Assembly (NCBI GenBank): GCA_001579985.1
Contig: LRSR01012176.1
Coordinates: forward strand, 1-20,431
Direction of reading: 5' to 3'
Source: Hypsibius dujardini
Lineage: Eukaryota; Tardigrada; Eutardigrada; Parachela; Hypsibiidae
Length of the DNA: 20,431 bases
Under the pieces are notes generated by a model. The model was not told the DNA's origin. It worked only from the letters and a program-made list of their open reading frames with translations, and did no database searches. The translations under genes and the position numbers were made by a program. Numbering within the stretch: the first letter of the stretch is position 1; every line of letters starts with the position of its first letter. Below are positions 10,025 through 19,250 of the stretch, piece after piece.

Positions 10025-10045
10025 TTTAAAATCAGCCGTGGGAAC

Positions 10046-10127
10046 CAATCAACAATCAACGGGAGCCGTTGCTCTACTCAATCAACAATCGACAGGAGCC
10101 GTTGCTCTACTCAATCAACAATCAACA
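10046..10127. repeat. 33-bp tandem repeat in the leader of the pogo transposase
   Basis: About 2.4 copies of a unit made of CAATCAACAATCAAC and GGGAGCCGTTGCTCTACT. Copies run 10046-10078 and 10079-10111, with a partial third. They lie between the transposase ATG (10024) and the right inverted repeat, where repeated transposase-binding sites would be expected. That role is inference. Confidence 0.8.
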
Positions 10128-10226
10128 TGGTTTTGGCTGAACAGAATTGAATCCGTGACGTCACACAAAGTCTTGCACGGGGGGAAGCGAGGCTAAGATG
10201 GCCGTAAGAATCGCGACAGTACAGTA

Positions 10227-11109
10227 CTGGAATGGTGTTTTTCAGACAGCGTTTTTCCAGTTCGTGCTCCGATATGTGGGTGTAAGTAAAGGCTCGACCG
10301 GATTTGCGATCGTTTCCGATAGCGAGCATCGCCAACTCTACCAGAAACGTTTTGCCAGAATCAGGTTTCTCAACTTAGATCGGAGTGGGCAGTTTTAGGT
10401 GGAGGACGCCGTGAACAAAACGGGGACGTACGACAATCCAGCTGTGACCTGCAACAGCCGAAATCAACATGCTGGTGTCAACGCAAAAAGCCAAAAGTCC
10501 CTATAGATGAGGGTTCTATTGGTATTTCTCGTTGCTAGAATCAATTCACAATGACTTTTTTAAAGATAATATTACTATATTTTGAATTAAGGTTGAACTT
10601 GATAGTGCAATTCAAGTAAAAACATGACTGACTCTACTCTACTGTATTTCTATAAACGGATTAAAAGAAACGGAGTTGCAACCGAGTGCAGACGAAACAT
10701 CAACGTACGTAATGTCATGTGGGGCTGTCATATTACTACAATCTCCGAGTATATCCATCAAAACCCATCAACTCAGCAAGGGTGGTGATCCTCTAGCATC
10801 CTTTGGAAAAATCCGGAGATCCTCGGGAAGACTAGGATAGCGACCTGAATATGTCCCTGCTAAACATGTACACAATACCAGGCTCAATCAACAGGATTAA
10901 ACCGGAACAAGAAAAACGGGACAACTGTTGGAAAGTTTATTACGATGACGCCACAAGTATCAACACTCTGTGCGCACTCTCGGCCTTCACACCAGTGCCA
11001 CACAGGAATGACAATGCAAAAACTGCATCTGGACGGAGCTACAAACAACTTGCAATCAACACCATCACAAATAACTAATACTAGAACACATTATAATGCT
11101 AGGACAAAG
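10227..11109. other. Spacer between the pogo element and duplication copy B
   Basis: Short open frames only, none recognisable. I see no repeats, splice-site series or RNA genes. Confidence 0.45.
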
Positions 11110-11170
11110 GGTTTACCACAGCAAACAGCAAGACAATTTGATATTGACAAACGAAAATACACAAATTTGT

Positions 11171-12274
11171 TTAGGGCAAATCCGCCAGAGGTAAATCCCT
11201 ATTTAATCGTTGGATGGAGGCTTGTATTCGTGCAGTTCCACAGCAGATTAGCACCCGTAGTACACTCAGACGTAACGGCTCAATCGCCAGAGTGAATAAA
11301 ACGGGATCGATCAGTGTCTGACAGGTATAAAACATGGCATTCTGCCCAAACAATCCTGCAAAGTCTCCCAGTAGGTACACGACAACTTGCGGCACGTAAA
11401 ACACCGCAACACTAACGGTCAGCACTGCCAGTACAATAAACTTGTCGGAACTCCGTCTCACCGGGACTGGCTGCACAACCGCAAATACTGATGCCTGTGT
11501 AGATGAAGTATTATGGTTGCTAACCAGCTGATGAGCTCTCTCGCGATCTCTTTGTCGTTGACGTCTGATTCGAACGACCATCACAACCGGGAACGAAACT
11601 ATGACAAGTAGAACAGGCAGTGCAAAGACTACCAAATTGTTTGTTTTAGCCCACGCCAGAACCATTGGGGAGGGCTTACTTAAGCATCCAGACAGTTTGA
11701 GAAGGGTAAGACGATAGTAAAGGCCAATGACTGCAGAGATCATGTAACCACCATCAAAGATATGCACATACGTCCACATGACGAGACATGTGAGCATTGC
11801 GAATTTCCGCGAGTGGTGGGTACGATAGGACACCGGAAAGATGATAGCCCATACTCGGTTTGCGGCCATGATGGCGTGGGTGTTAACCATTCCCATGGCT
11901 AAAACATTTTGAAAGTATAGATAGACACTCAATGACGGAATGCCAAAGTACCACTTTGGGTGGTGGTAGTTACGTTCGTAGTACACTGACATAGGATACA
12001 GAACAAGTGAGGACAAAAAATTGGCGGATAAAAGGTTGAGGACGTAGAAGTTAAAGGGAGAAGTGCGGTGACGTCGGTTGCAGATGATCAGGAGAAGGAT
12101 GAATCCATTGCCGATAACTCCGATGATGCTGATGACGAGATAGAAGAATGCGCTGAACGTCCAAACTGGTACTGATGTGTTTGTGTCTGTGGTTGCGTTT
12201 TTGGGATATGTCACGTTGAGAAAGGCGAGAAAGGTGGTTGCGTTTTTATCAGATTGTACGGAACACATTTTCAT
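11171..12274 (-). CDS. Rhodopsin-type GPCR, copy B (intact, single exon)
   Basis: A 367-residue paralogue of the receptor at 4952-6052, with a similar seven-helix layout and the same unusual motifs (NRV for DRY, FYVP for CWxP, DPVLF for NPxxY). Four N-terminal sequons are present (NAT, NVT, NAT, NTS), one of them shifted by two residues. It differs mainly in the N-terminus and the third intracellular loop, where it has one extra residue and reads QLVSNHNTSSTQ. Cys121 of copy A is Phe here, so helix 3 has no cysteine near its outer end, while the loop-2 Cys (SGCLSK) remains. It starts MKMCSVQSDKNATT at 12274. An upstream ATG (12387) homologous to 6154 of copy A opens only an 18-codon frame. 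Ligand unknown. Confidence 0.9.
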   Translation of the reverse strand: MKMCSVQSDKNATTFLAFLNVTYPKNATTDTNTSVPVWTFSAFFYLVISIIGVIGNGFILLLIICNRRHRTSPFNFYVLNLLSANFLSSLVLYPMSVYYERNYHHPKWYFGIPSLSVYLYFQNVLAMGMVNTHAIMAANRVWAIIFPVSYRTHHSRKFAMLTCLVMWTYVHIFDGGYMISAVIGLYYRLTLLKLSGCLSKPSPMVLAWAKTNNLVVFALPVLLVIVSFPVVMVVRIRRQRQRDRERAHQLVSNHNTSSTQASVFAVVQPVPVRRSSDKFIVLAVLTVSVAVFYVPQVVVYLLGDFAGLFGQNAMFYTCQTLIDPVLFTLAIEPLRLSVLRVLICCGTARIQASIQRLNRDLPLADLP

Positions 12275-12469
12275 CTAGTTGTGATTTGATTATATCTGTT
12301 TGTGATGTGCTAATTTTTCTTCAGAATAATTCAGCGGATTAATTTGTATGCAATCGTCCCCTTCAAGGTAATATTTTCTTCAGCCATAGTCTAATGAAAA
12401 TGGATCAACTAAACCTGAGAACCGGCATTAAGGTATCTTTGGTATGTCAAGGATTTAAGGTATCGGTGT

Positions 12470-12502
12470 GTTGATTATTGATTACTAATCAATCAGGTAT
12501 GA
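12470..12502. promoter_or_regulatory. Conserved AT-rich palindromic site upstream of GPCR B
   Basis: TTGATTATTGATTACTAATC followed by AATCAG matches the site upstream of GPCR A and lies about 200 bp before the GPCR B start. One substitution here (GACTAC to GATTAC) makes the palindrome more regular. A role as a homeodomain-type binding site is inference. Confidence 0.35.
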
Positions 12503-13165
12503 GGATTCGGAGCAAGCGACGGTACGGCTTTGTGTGTCGCGTTAACCAGCATGGCTCGAATAGAAACTGTTATTATTGCCAAATGCATGCGAGTGAAAGG
12601 TAACCGAGGACAAAAAGCCAATTCACAAAAACACTTAATCTCGCACTGGTACTCCCACCTTGTTGACGGATAACGTAAGGGAAGATATTCTGGTAATATC
12701 ATGGGAAACATACGCTCTGCGTAGTCTTCGTTGTGATGTCTGCCGAGGATAATCACCGTTATTATTATTTATAATCCCTTCCGCTTCATGAAAACTGTAA
12801 ATGTAATTCAACATATAAATGCAATTACCACCATTCGCCTCATCCGTTTGTCTATTAATGCCAAATCAGTCCACAACCGTCTGCCCAACCATGTGAGCTG
12901 ATATTTTTCTCAGAGAAAATGTGATGAAATAACGTTTCACCCGATCTTTCTTCCCTTTAAACCATCATATTCCTGGATGCTGCAGAAATCCAATGGCAAC
13001 GGACGCGTCCGTATCAGAAAAACAAGAAGTCAGCGATCGATGACGTAAAGGGCTGAATAGAAAATTTTAAAAAAAATTGGGTTCAGTCGAGCCAATTCAA
13101 TGCGTTTGATCCTTTAGGTGGGTAATACAACAGAGTGCAAGTCAACTATAGCGTGCACGATGCTG

Positions 13166-13570
13166 GCACGGATGTGTCTGATGGTAACGCCCATCGATAA
13201 TTACAGATGAAAATGTTATAAGGCTGTTTCATAGACAATGCATTAAAAAATGAAGTCGATCGAAAGCACATAAGTCTTTTGCGAGGCTGCTCTTGAGGGA
13301 TGGACAACCTTTATTTACATTGAAGTCAAAATTGACAGTTATTAGTGGTATTTGACTGATTGAAACCGGCGTTGATTGCCCTCGTTTCGAAGATGTTTTG
13401 TATGACGAGGCAGGATCATAACAACGGCTTGAAGGTTCGATAGTGTTAAACTGCAATCATTGGCACTGAATATGTAGGTGAAATTACCAGACATGACTCA
13501 GATTTCGTACAAAAATCTGAAAACGTGTCTGAATACGTTTAAGAATGTAAAAGACGCGAAGCCCAGATAT
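13166..13570. other. Spacer downstream of the GPCR pseudogene
   Basis: Only short open frames without recognisable motifs on either strand. Confidence 0.4.
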
Positions 13571-14665
13571 TCACTGGCTCGCAGCGTGGATTCGTACTGG
13601 TTCGCGACAGGTCAGCAACCACACGACACTCCTCCGCAAGGGATCCAGCGCCAGTACGAACAAGATCGCATTGACCATGGGCTGACAGGTGTAAACTAGA
13701 AGTGACAGCTTGAAGGCCAGTTTATTCTGGCCAAAACTCCCTGAACAAAGTCAACCAGCAGATAGAAAAATATTTGCGGCACGTAAAATACTGTCCCGCT
13801 AACCGTCAGCAATGCCAGCACGATAAACTTGCTTGACCTCCGTTTGGCCAGGGTAGGGTGTGACGCTGCCACTGATGTCCACAACGTTGAACCATTGCGT
13901 TAGCTAAAAAGTTGTTGTGCTCCTCTAAATCTTTCTGCCGCTGACGTCTGTTTCGAACGATCAACACAACCGAGAACGACAGTATGACGAACAGAATTGA
14001 CAGTGCGAAAACAGCTACATCGCTAGCTTTAGCCCAGGCCATCACCGTCGTGGTTGACTTAAGGATACAACCCAATTTCTCAACATCCGTGTCTGAGTAG
14101 TAAAGGTCACGGAATTCATATGTGATGAAGCCGGCTTCAAAAAAATGCACAATCACCCACATAATGCCGCATGTAACCATAGCGAAATGCCGGGTGTGAA
14201 GCGAACGGTAGGACAGTGGAAAGATGATTGCCCACACCCTGTTGCCGGCAATAATGGCGTGGGTGTTGACCATGCCTGTCACTAAGACATTTTGGCATTA
14301 TAGGAAGATGGAGCATTCGGACTTGCCAAGGTACCAGTGTAGGTGGTAGTAACGTTCGAATATCACCGCCATGGGGTACTGCACCAGGCAGGCCAACAGG
14401 TGCAGGACAGGAGGTTAATAATGTAGACGTGAAACGGGACTGTTCGGTGGCGACGATTGCGGAGGATTGCGATGAGGGTAGAACCGTTGCCGATCGCTCC
14501 AACGGTGCTGATCACGAGGTAGAACAGCGAGGTTAATGTCCACGATGGTTCGAGGAAAAATGCGTTTGCGATTGCATTGTTGTGGAGGGTCATGTTGGCG
14601 GTGGTGTTAGGTACGGGCGACTTTGTGCGCCACCAAAAAAATTCAGGGTGAGGGTCGCAGATCAT
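13571..14665 (-). pseudogene. Third GPCR paralogue, broken by frameshifts and a stop
   Basis: Pieces in three frames reconstruct the same receptor type at lower identity. Helix 1 is intact (TLTSLFYLVISTVGAIGNGS, then RNRRHRTVPFHVYIINLLS). A frameshift near 14405 moves the frame to HLLACLVQYPMAVIFERYYH. A TAA at 14298-14300 replaces the Tyr codon just before CQNVLV. Helices 3-5 then run on (GMVNTHAIIAGNRVWAIIF). A frameshift near 13880-13900 leads to helix 6 (SSKFIVLALLTVSGTVFYVP). A third near 13735 leads to helix 7 (LVYTCQPMVNAILFVLALDP), with TGA at 13571-13573. It keeps a cysteine at the classic helix-3 position (KSECSIF) that both intact copies lack. The start is uncertain: ATG 14665 or 14593 are options. 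Confidence 0.85.
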
Positions 14666-14689
14666 ATCACATAGAATGCAATAGCTTTT

Positions 14690-14950
14690 CATAGCATCAC
14701 ATAGTAGCCGGCAGTAAATCGTGGTACGCCGAAGCAAACCGTTGCCTTCCGTAGCATGCCGTCGCACCACGCATCTCAGTAGCACCACGGAGGATCTCAT
14801 AGCACGCCGTTTGACCACGTTACACAATGTAGCATGCAGTAGCATTACGTAACATGCCGTAGCACCATATAGCCAGCCGCAACACTACAAAGCTAGCTGT
14901 AGCATCACGTAGCCTGCCGTAGCACTACGTAGCTAGGCGCAGCATGACGT
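14690..14950. repeat. Degenerate tandem array of GTAGCA-type units
   Basis: The plus strand repeats a loose 18-22 bp pattern of GTAGCATGCCGTAGCACCACG type more than ten times, with strong drift (variants CATAGCACGCCG, GTAGCCTGCCGTAGCACTACG, GTAGCTAGGCGCAGCATGACG). It overlaps any N-terminal extension of the GPCR pseudogene and abuts the foldback at 14959. Confidence 0.7.
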
Positions 14951-14958
14951 GTCTTGGC

Positions 14959-15073
14959 TACACCTGTGGCAAATACCTTTAGCTAACCGAGTCAGACCAT
15001 TTGCCTCGGTAACACATACATATCGAGGTAAATGGCCAGACTCGGTTAGCTGAAGGTATTTGCCACATGTGTA
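14959..15073. repeat. 115-bp foldback (near-perfect hairpin)
   Basis: Two 50-bp arms (14959-15008 and 15024-15073) are reverse complements at 45 of 50 positions, around a 15-nt loop. The arm begins TACACCTGTGGCAAATACCT and continues with AGCTAACCGAGTC. This could be a foldback MITE or, if transcribed, a precursor-like RNA hairpin. I see no coding potential. Confidence 0.85.
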
Positions 15074-15079
15074 CCCAAA

Positions 15080-15404
15080 ATTAACCAGAGGCTGGCGTAA
15101 CGCGGTATGTCATTCAGTAGCATGGCATAGTCAGTCATAGCCTGTAACAGCATTTTATATTTTAAATCAGACTGCCTTGGCACGTCGTGGTATTTCGTGA
15201 CAATACTTCTTATGCCTTTGCATCGGAAATATATTTACCAATACAAGGGAAGAAATCAACTTCTGATAATATGCGTTTTAAAGATATACTGAAAAAGTAT
15301 TTCAAAGCAGGAATATGTGAAGTTGCAAGACAGAGTATAACGGGTAATACACTAATCACAGACTGTAGTTATGTATGATGATATACAGAATAGGGTTAGC
15401 AATT
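15080..15404. other. Spacer between the foldback and the KDZ relic
   Basis: One plus-strand frame of 63 codons (15187-15378) with no recognisable motif. Nothing else seen. Confidence 0.4.
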
Positions 15405-15945
15405 GTGTTTTATACTACACACCATGTCTTTGCTGATAGCTCCTTGAAGATGGAGCCAGTGGAGTTTGACCATTACACAGGCATTTGCTGTTGTACAGAT
15501 TTCTCCGGATAATGAGCCGATGGACAAAGAATAGCTGGTTGTCTTAATTTATCGCATTAAGCAGCTTTTTATATTTAGTCAGCCAACTGAAGGTCTGTTC
15601 TGCGGCCATAGTGTTGGTTTCGACAACCTCTGGATATATGTTTGCAAACTGCTCAGGATTGAAGTCTTGCAACTTTCTCCTTTGTGGTTCTGCAGGTGCA
15701 GCCATCGATTATCTTGCCTATATGTGATCTTATGTCGCTGAATTCAAGCGGAAAACCACTTGGGAGTGGCTCTTTGAGAGCTTTCAGGCGAGCAAAGTTG
15801 CACCTGAAAAAAGTCTCTGTGCGTTGCAGTAATCCGTATCAGTAAAAAGCAACGCTGACTTACATATTATCATATGCTAGAAACACCTTTGGCCAATCAC
15901 TCTTCAGAAACTTTTGAAGCCGCCTGAACAGCCACTCCATAACTA

Positions 15946-17241
15946 CAGAGGTTAAACAACTTGATGGTACTCAGTTTTCAATTAATTCCTGCGTGCACAA
16001 TTTCAGTTCGAATTTTTCAAAACATACTTGATTTGAAGCCCCTGCCTCTCTATCATAAGTTTAACATGTTTTGGCCACAATCGCAAAGCGTTATTAATTT
16101 TATTTTGATCCAAATTCAACCACACCTATCGCATGACCCGGTCCAAACTTGCCACTGTAGTGGCAGCTTGGTCAAACAACTTCCATTTAAACAGACCGTT
16201 CACACAGAAATCCATGGGGGCCAGATCAGGGCTGTTACCCATCCATTGCTCTTTCGGAATGAACTTGATTCCAGAATTTCGAAGCCATTCTTGGGTGATT
16301 CCGGAAGAGTGCGCTGGAGCACTATCATGGTGGAAGACGACTTTGTTGATAAGCTGTCCCGAAAATAGTTTCCGAATGTCGTTTTTGAAAAGCGGCTTCA
16401 AAACATGTTGGATATAGTGCTCACTGTTGATTTTCGCTCCGGGTTTGACGAAGCGGATTGCGGTTTTTCCACAGGAGCAAACGCCGACCACAAACAAGAC
16501 GCCCTTGGGGTGAGATTCCTTCCAGAAATTGGTCCAACTTTCTGGACTCCGTTCTACCCGAAACTCGTAGTGAATCTTCCGGATTCCGTTAACGTCAATC
16601 AGATACACCCAGGCCTCATCAGTGGTAACAACATTCTTCCACTTACGGCCATTGATGTAGCGCAGGAACCTCGGGCCTCGGTCCACCCGTTGTTTAGCCT
16701 GCTTGTTCGATAGGGCATGAACACGGCACTTTTTCCGCACCTTCCCTTCCAAATCCTGGCTAATGACGTTAGCAATAGTTGTAGCCGACACACCGTACTT
16801 TAAGGATAACGCAGAACGGGTCAGCGGATTCGGTCCTGAGAGATCCTTTTCAATGGCAGCCACCAGACCAGGAGTTCGGAGTTTCGGGGAGCCACGGGGT
16901 TTCACCGATGACGGTGCAGTATCACTTCCGGCTTCCTTGTTGTTATTTTTTCTGATGAGATTAGATACTGCTTTTTGAGAAACAACGATATTCCTGACCT
17001 TCAATGCTTTCACAAAATTTTTCTGGATGAATATTTCAAACTGACCAATGTCAAAATAGACTCCCTCAGACCCAAATCTAGTTTGCGACCCATCTTTGCA
17101 TCCAAATGAGACAAGAAATATATCACACATGCGAAATTGAGCGTAGCACGTGTTGGGTTTATGAGATTTGAAAATCAGATAAGGCGCCCTGTACAGGTAT
17201 GAACATGAGTCACTGAGTACCATCAAGTTGTTTAACTTCTG
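15946..17241 (-). mobile_element. Complete 1296-bp mariner-type (maT-like, DD37D) element
   Basis: Inverted ends of 30 bp (15946-15975 and 17212-17241) match at 29 positions. They contain TTAAACAACTTGATGGTACT, and the outermost bases are CAGAGG on the left and CAGAAG on the right. TA flanks both sides (15944-15945 and 17242-17243), as expected for Tc1/mariner insertion. One transposase, on the minus strand, fills most of the interior. The near-identical ends suggest a fairly recent insertion, although the transposase is already broken. Confidence 0.92.
16003..17093 (-). pseudogene. Broken maT-like (DD37D) transposase
   Basis: A cut-and-paste transposase of the Tc1/mariner superfamily. The likely start is ATG 17093 (MGRKLDLGLRES...), about 145 bp inside the right end. 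The long open frame that begins at 17262 starts outside the element and reads through the inverted repeat, so it is not the true start. A frameshift in an A/T run near 17010-17025 separates this start from the rest. The helix-turn-helix region follows (RNIVVSQKAVSNLIRKNN), then a second one (LTRSALSLKYGVSATTIANV). Catalytic residues are Asp in VVTTDEAWVYL, Asp in FHHDSAPAH, and Asp in SPDLAPMDF, with 37 residues between the last two. A TAG at 16126-16128 cuts off the last 40 codons (KINNALRLWPKHVKLMIERQ), which stay open to TGA at 16003-16005. With both lesions this copy should be inactive. Confidence 0.88.
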
Positions 17242-17276
17242 TATGACGTATATCTGAGACATGGATTCACTACTAC

Positions 17277-19250
17277 ATAAAGAGAAAACAACGTAATGTT
17301 TATAACTTTGTATTAGCGATGGTGTAACGTGCGTGTACTGTACCGCGTGTCAACTTATTTTTGAACGAAACTTAAAACGACTACAACGCCTCTCCCCTTG
17401 GACGGGGAAAAGTAGATCACCACTCATTCGATAGAGAAACTTCTCTCTAGTATTGTGGTCTCCAGTTTGTTGGAAGCTGGCTTTGTTTACTTTTTTTCAC
17501 GGTCTCCCTAGAGCACCAAATTGCCAAAATTCCCTTGGATTTCACACCAGTTACCAAAGATTGGATACATTGAAGTCTGCAATCATTATCCAGACTTTTC
17601 CCAATGTAAACAAACATTGCGATTCTTGTTAGCAATCGCTGATACAGCAAGTGTTTCAGCCAAATATACGATGGGAAGAAGTTCAAGTAGTTTCCGCTGA
17701 CCTCGCTGAACACGAGGAGATCTTTTTTCGCTACCTTTAATGACTGATTATCAGTCGCAGCTGTCAAGCCTGAATTTCACCAATTCCCTCTACCCACAAA
17801 TCAGGATAAATGTTTTTTATTAAGACGAGTTTGGGCGACGCTATGGTGCCATTCATAGTCTTGTGTGACTGAACTTAGAATTAGGACACCGCTGCGCGCG
17901 TGAGGAGCAACTTTCTGGGAAGAATACTTCCCTTCTGTCATTCCGAGCAATTTTTTGTCTCAGATAAACAGCCTTTGCAAATTTTTTTTATTCTAACTCA
18001 GCCAATTCAAGGCGCAACTAGCCGAAGTTAGTTTTGTCTCAAACGGGCATAAACTGAGAAATATACTGAAGAGGGAGTATGAGGCATTTGAGCATAAAAG
18101 ACAATGGGGCCATTGCTAGTTTCTGGTCATCTTTATTTTTCCACACATGATTGTGCCATTGATTGATGGATTGAAATTATGCAATTAAGTTTATTCTTAC
18201 GTATAAAATTGTCTATCTTTTGGCTGTTTTAGTTTTTGGTGTTTTTGTATTCTGTTGACGTGCGAGCTGTTGAAGAAAAAGTTCAAAAATAAGTTGACAC
18301 CCGGTATGTTAAGCTTAATGAGGGCGAAAACTGTAATTATCCACCTAATTGCTGTACTGCCGCGTTAGCTTCGCGCAGTAGAAGTAGACCCACCGTAAAC
18401 TTAGACCTATGGATCCGCGCATGAGTTTACGTGCGCTCCGGGCTAGGATAACGAAGTAATGCTCTTGCAGTGCGCGAAGCTAACGCGGCAGTACAGTAGT
18501 TTCATTCGGCAACACTAGTTTTATCCAGCAAAAAAACTGTCATGGTCTTTGCAGCTTGACCTTCTCACTGAAATCAAAACATGGGAGTCTGAACAAAACT
18601 ATTGTAGCAGTAAATTCGAGCATCATTAAAATGCATTTCATTTTTATTGGTAAAGCCAATATGTTTTGGCAAACTTTCAGCAGTTCGGGGGGGGTGTTGT
18701 CTTCACGGCAAAAAATCTTATGTTTTAAATCGTTTAAATTAAGGAATCGGTTACGCTGTTCTATTCCAAAATCTAATTTTTGATCCAATTGTGGTCAACA
18801 GACTTACTTTCGAAAATGGGGGGGGGGCTGGGTGGTGGCATCAAAGCTAAGGGCCTAGCGTCTACTTCACGCCGGCAGCAATACAAGAGGTTCAGAGACG
18901 TCTCATAGCTCGGTTCCATAAAGTTGAACAGTGTTTTGACAAAAATCGGTTCTGGTCTCAATTTTGATAAGGGCAATATTGTAATCCACAGTTTGAACGC
19001 TTTTGCAATCTTGCGTTGAGACCACCATTTATTGAAACAATATCAACGATATCGCAATTTCAGATCTAGTGGAGTTTATGTTTCAGTTTAGCAATAGTCG
19101 ACATAATTATTTTTATTATATTATTTACAAGTTAAGCCACTCAAGCTTTTATTACTAAATTTCGTTTAATGTTGATGAAAAATGGAAAAACTTGATTTCA
19201 ATAACCCAAATAAGCTGAAGTAGAAGTACAAAAATCAAGAACTGATAGAT
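17277..19250. other. Probable intron or decayed part of the KDZ gene
   Basis: Apart from the 145-bp MITE, this stretch has no sure feature. A minus-strand frame at 17767-17447 may be a KDZ exon (CIQSLVTGVKSKGILAI). Another at about 18976-18800 ends at a strong GTAAGT donor, but its translation (FVKTLFNFMEPSYETSLNLL) matches nothing I know. Poly-G runs occur at 18688-18695 and about 18819-18827. Confidence 0.35.
18352..18496. mobile_element. 145-bp MITE with perfect 26-bp inverted ends
   Basis: Ends 18352-18377 and 18471-18496 are exact reverse complements, starting CTGTACTGCCGCGTTAGCTT. TA follows on the right; the left flank is TG. The first 13 bases differ from the pogo-like element at 7175 by one position (CTGTACTG then C or T then CGCG), so it is probably a MITE of a related family. 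The interior is non-coding and GC-rich. Confidence 0.85.

Larger units (their letters stand above)
7175..10224 (-). mobile_element. 3.05-kb pogo/Tigger-like DNA transposon with a nested insertion
   Basis: Terminal inverted repeats of 25 bp (7175-7199 and 10200-10224) match at 24 positions and start CTGTACTGTCGCGATTCT. TA follows the right end (10225-10226). The left flank reads CA, probably a mutated TA. Inside, on the minus strand, lies a degraded transposase with a CENP-B/pogo-type layout (8800-10024). Without the 1.5-kb insertion at 7280-8785 the element would be about 1.5 kb. The subterminal sequences carry TAAATTACGACC on the left and TGACGTCAC plus TCTTGCACGGGG on the right. The same end blocks make up the MITE at 3048-3200. 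Confidence 0.85.
11110..13165. repeat. Segmental duplication, copy B
   Basis: Partner of 4891-6905 in the same orientation. It contains the second intact GPCR and its upstream region. Similarity ends after a shared GTTTGATCCTTT and a more diverged AGTGCAA stretch near 13140-13165. Confidence 0.9.

Noticed and set aside
14690-14950. CRISPR-like array
   Set aside because: Units drift heavily, there are no unique spacers between constant repeats, and the context is eukaryotic.
15961-16978. Several plus-strand open frames inside the mariner element
   Set aside because: They are antisense to the DD37D transposase.
17094-17262. N-terminal extension of the mariner transposase to ATG 17262
   Set aside because: It begins outside the element in the KDZ exon and reads through the inverted repeat. 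The family-like start is at 17093.
18800-19040. Resemblance to a serine protease segment (DYNIALIKI) on the minus strand
   Set aside because: The match is a few residues only, there is no catalytic motif nearby, and the frame stops soon after.
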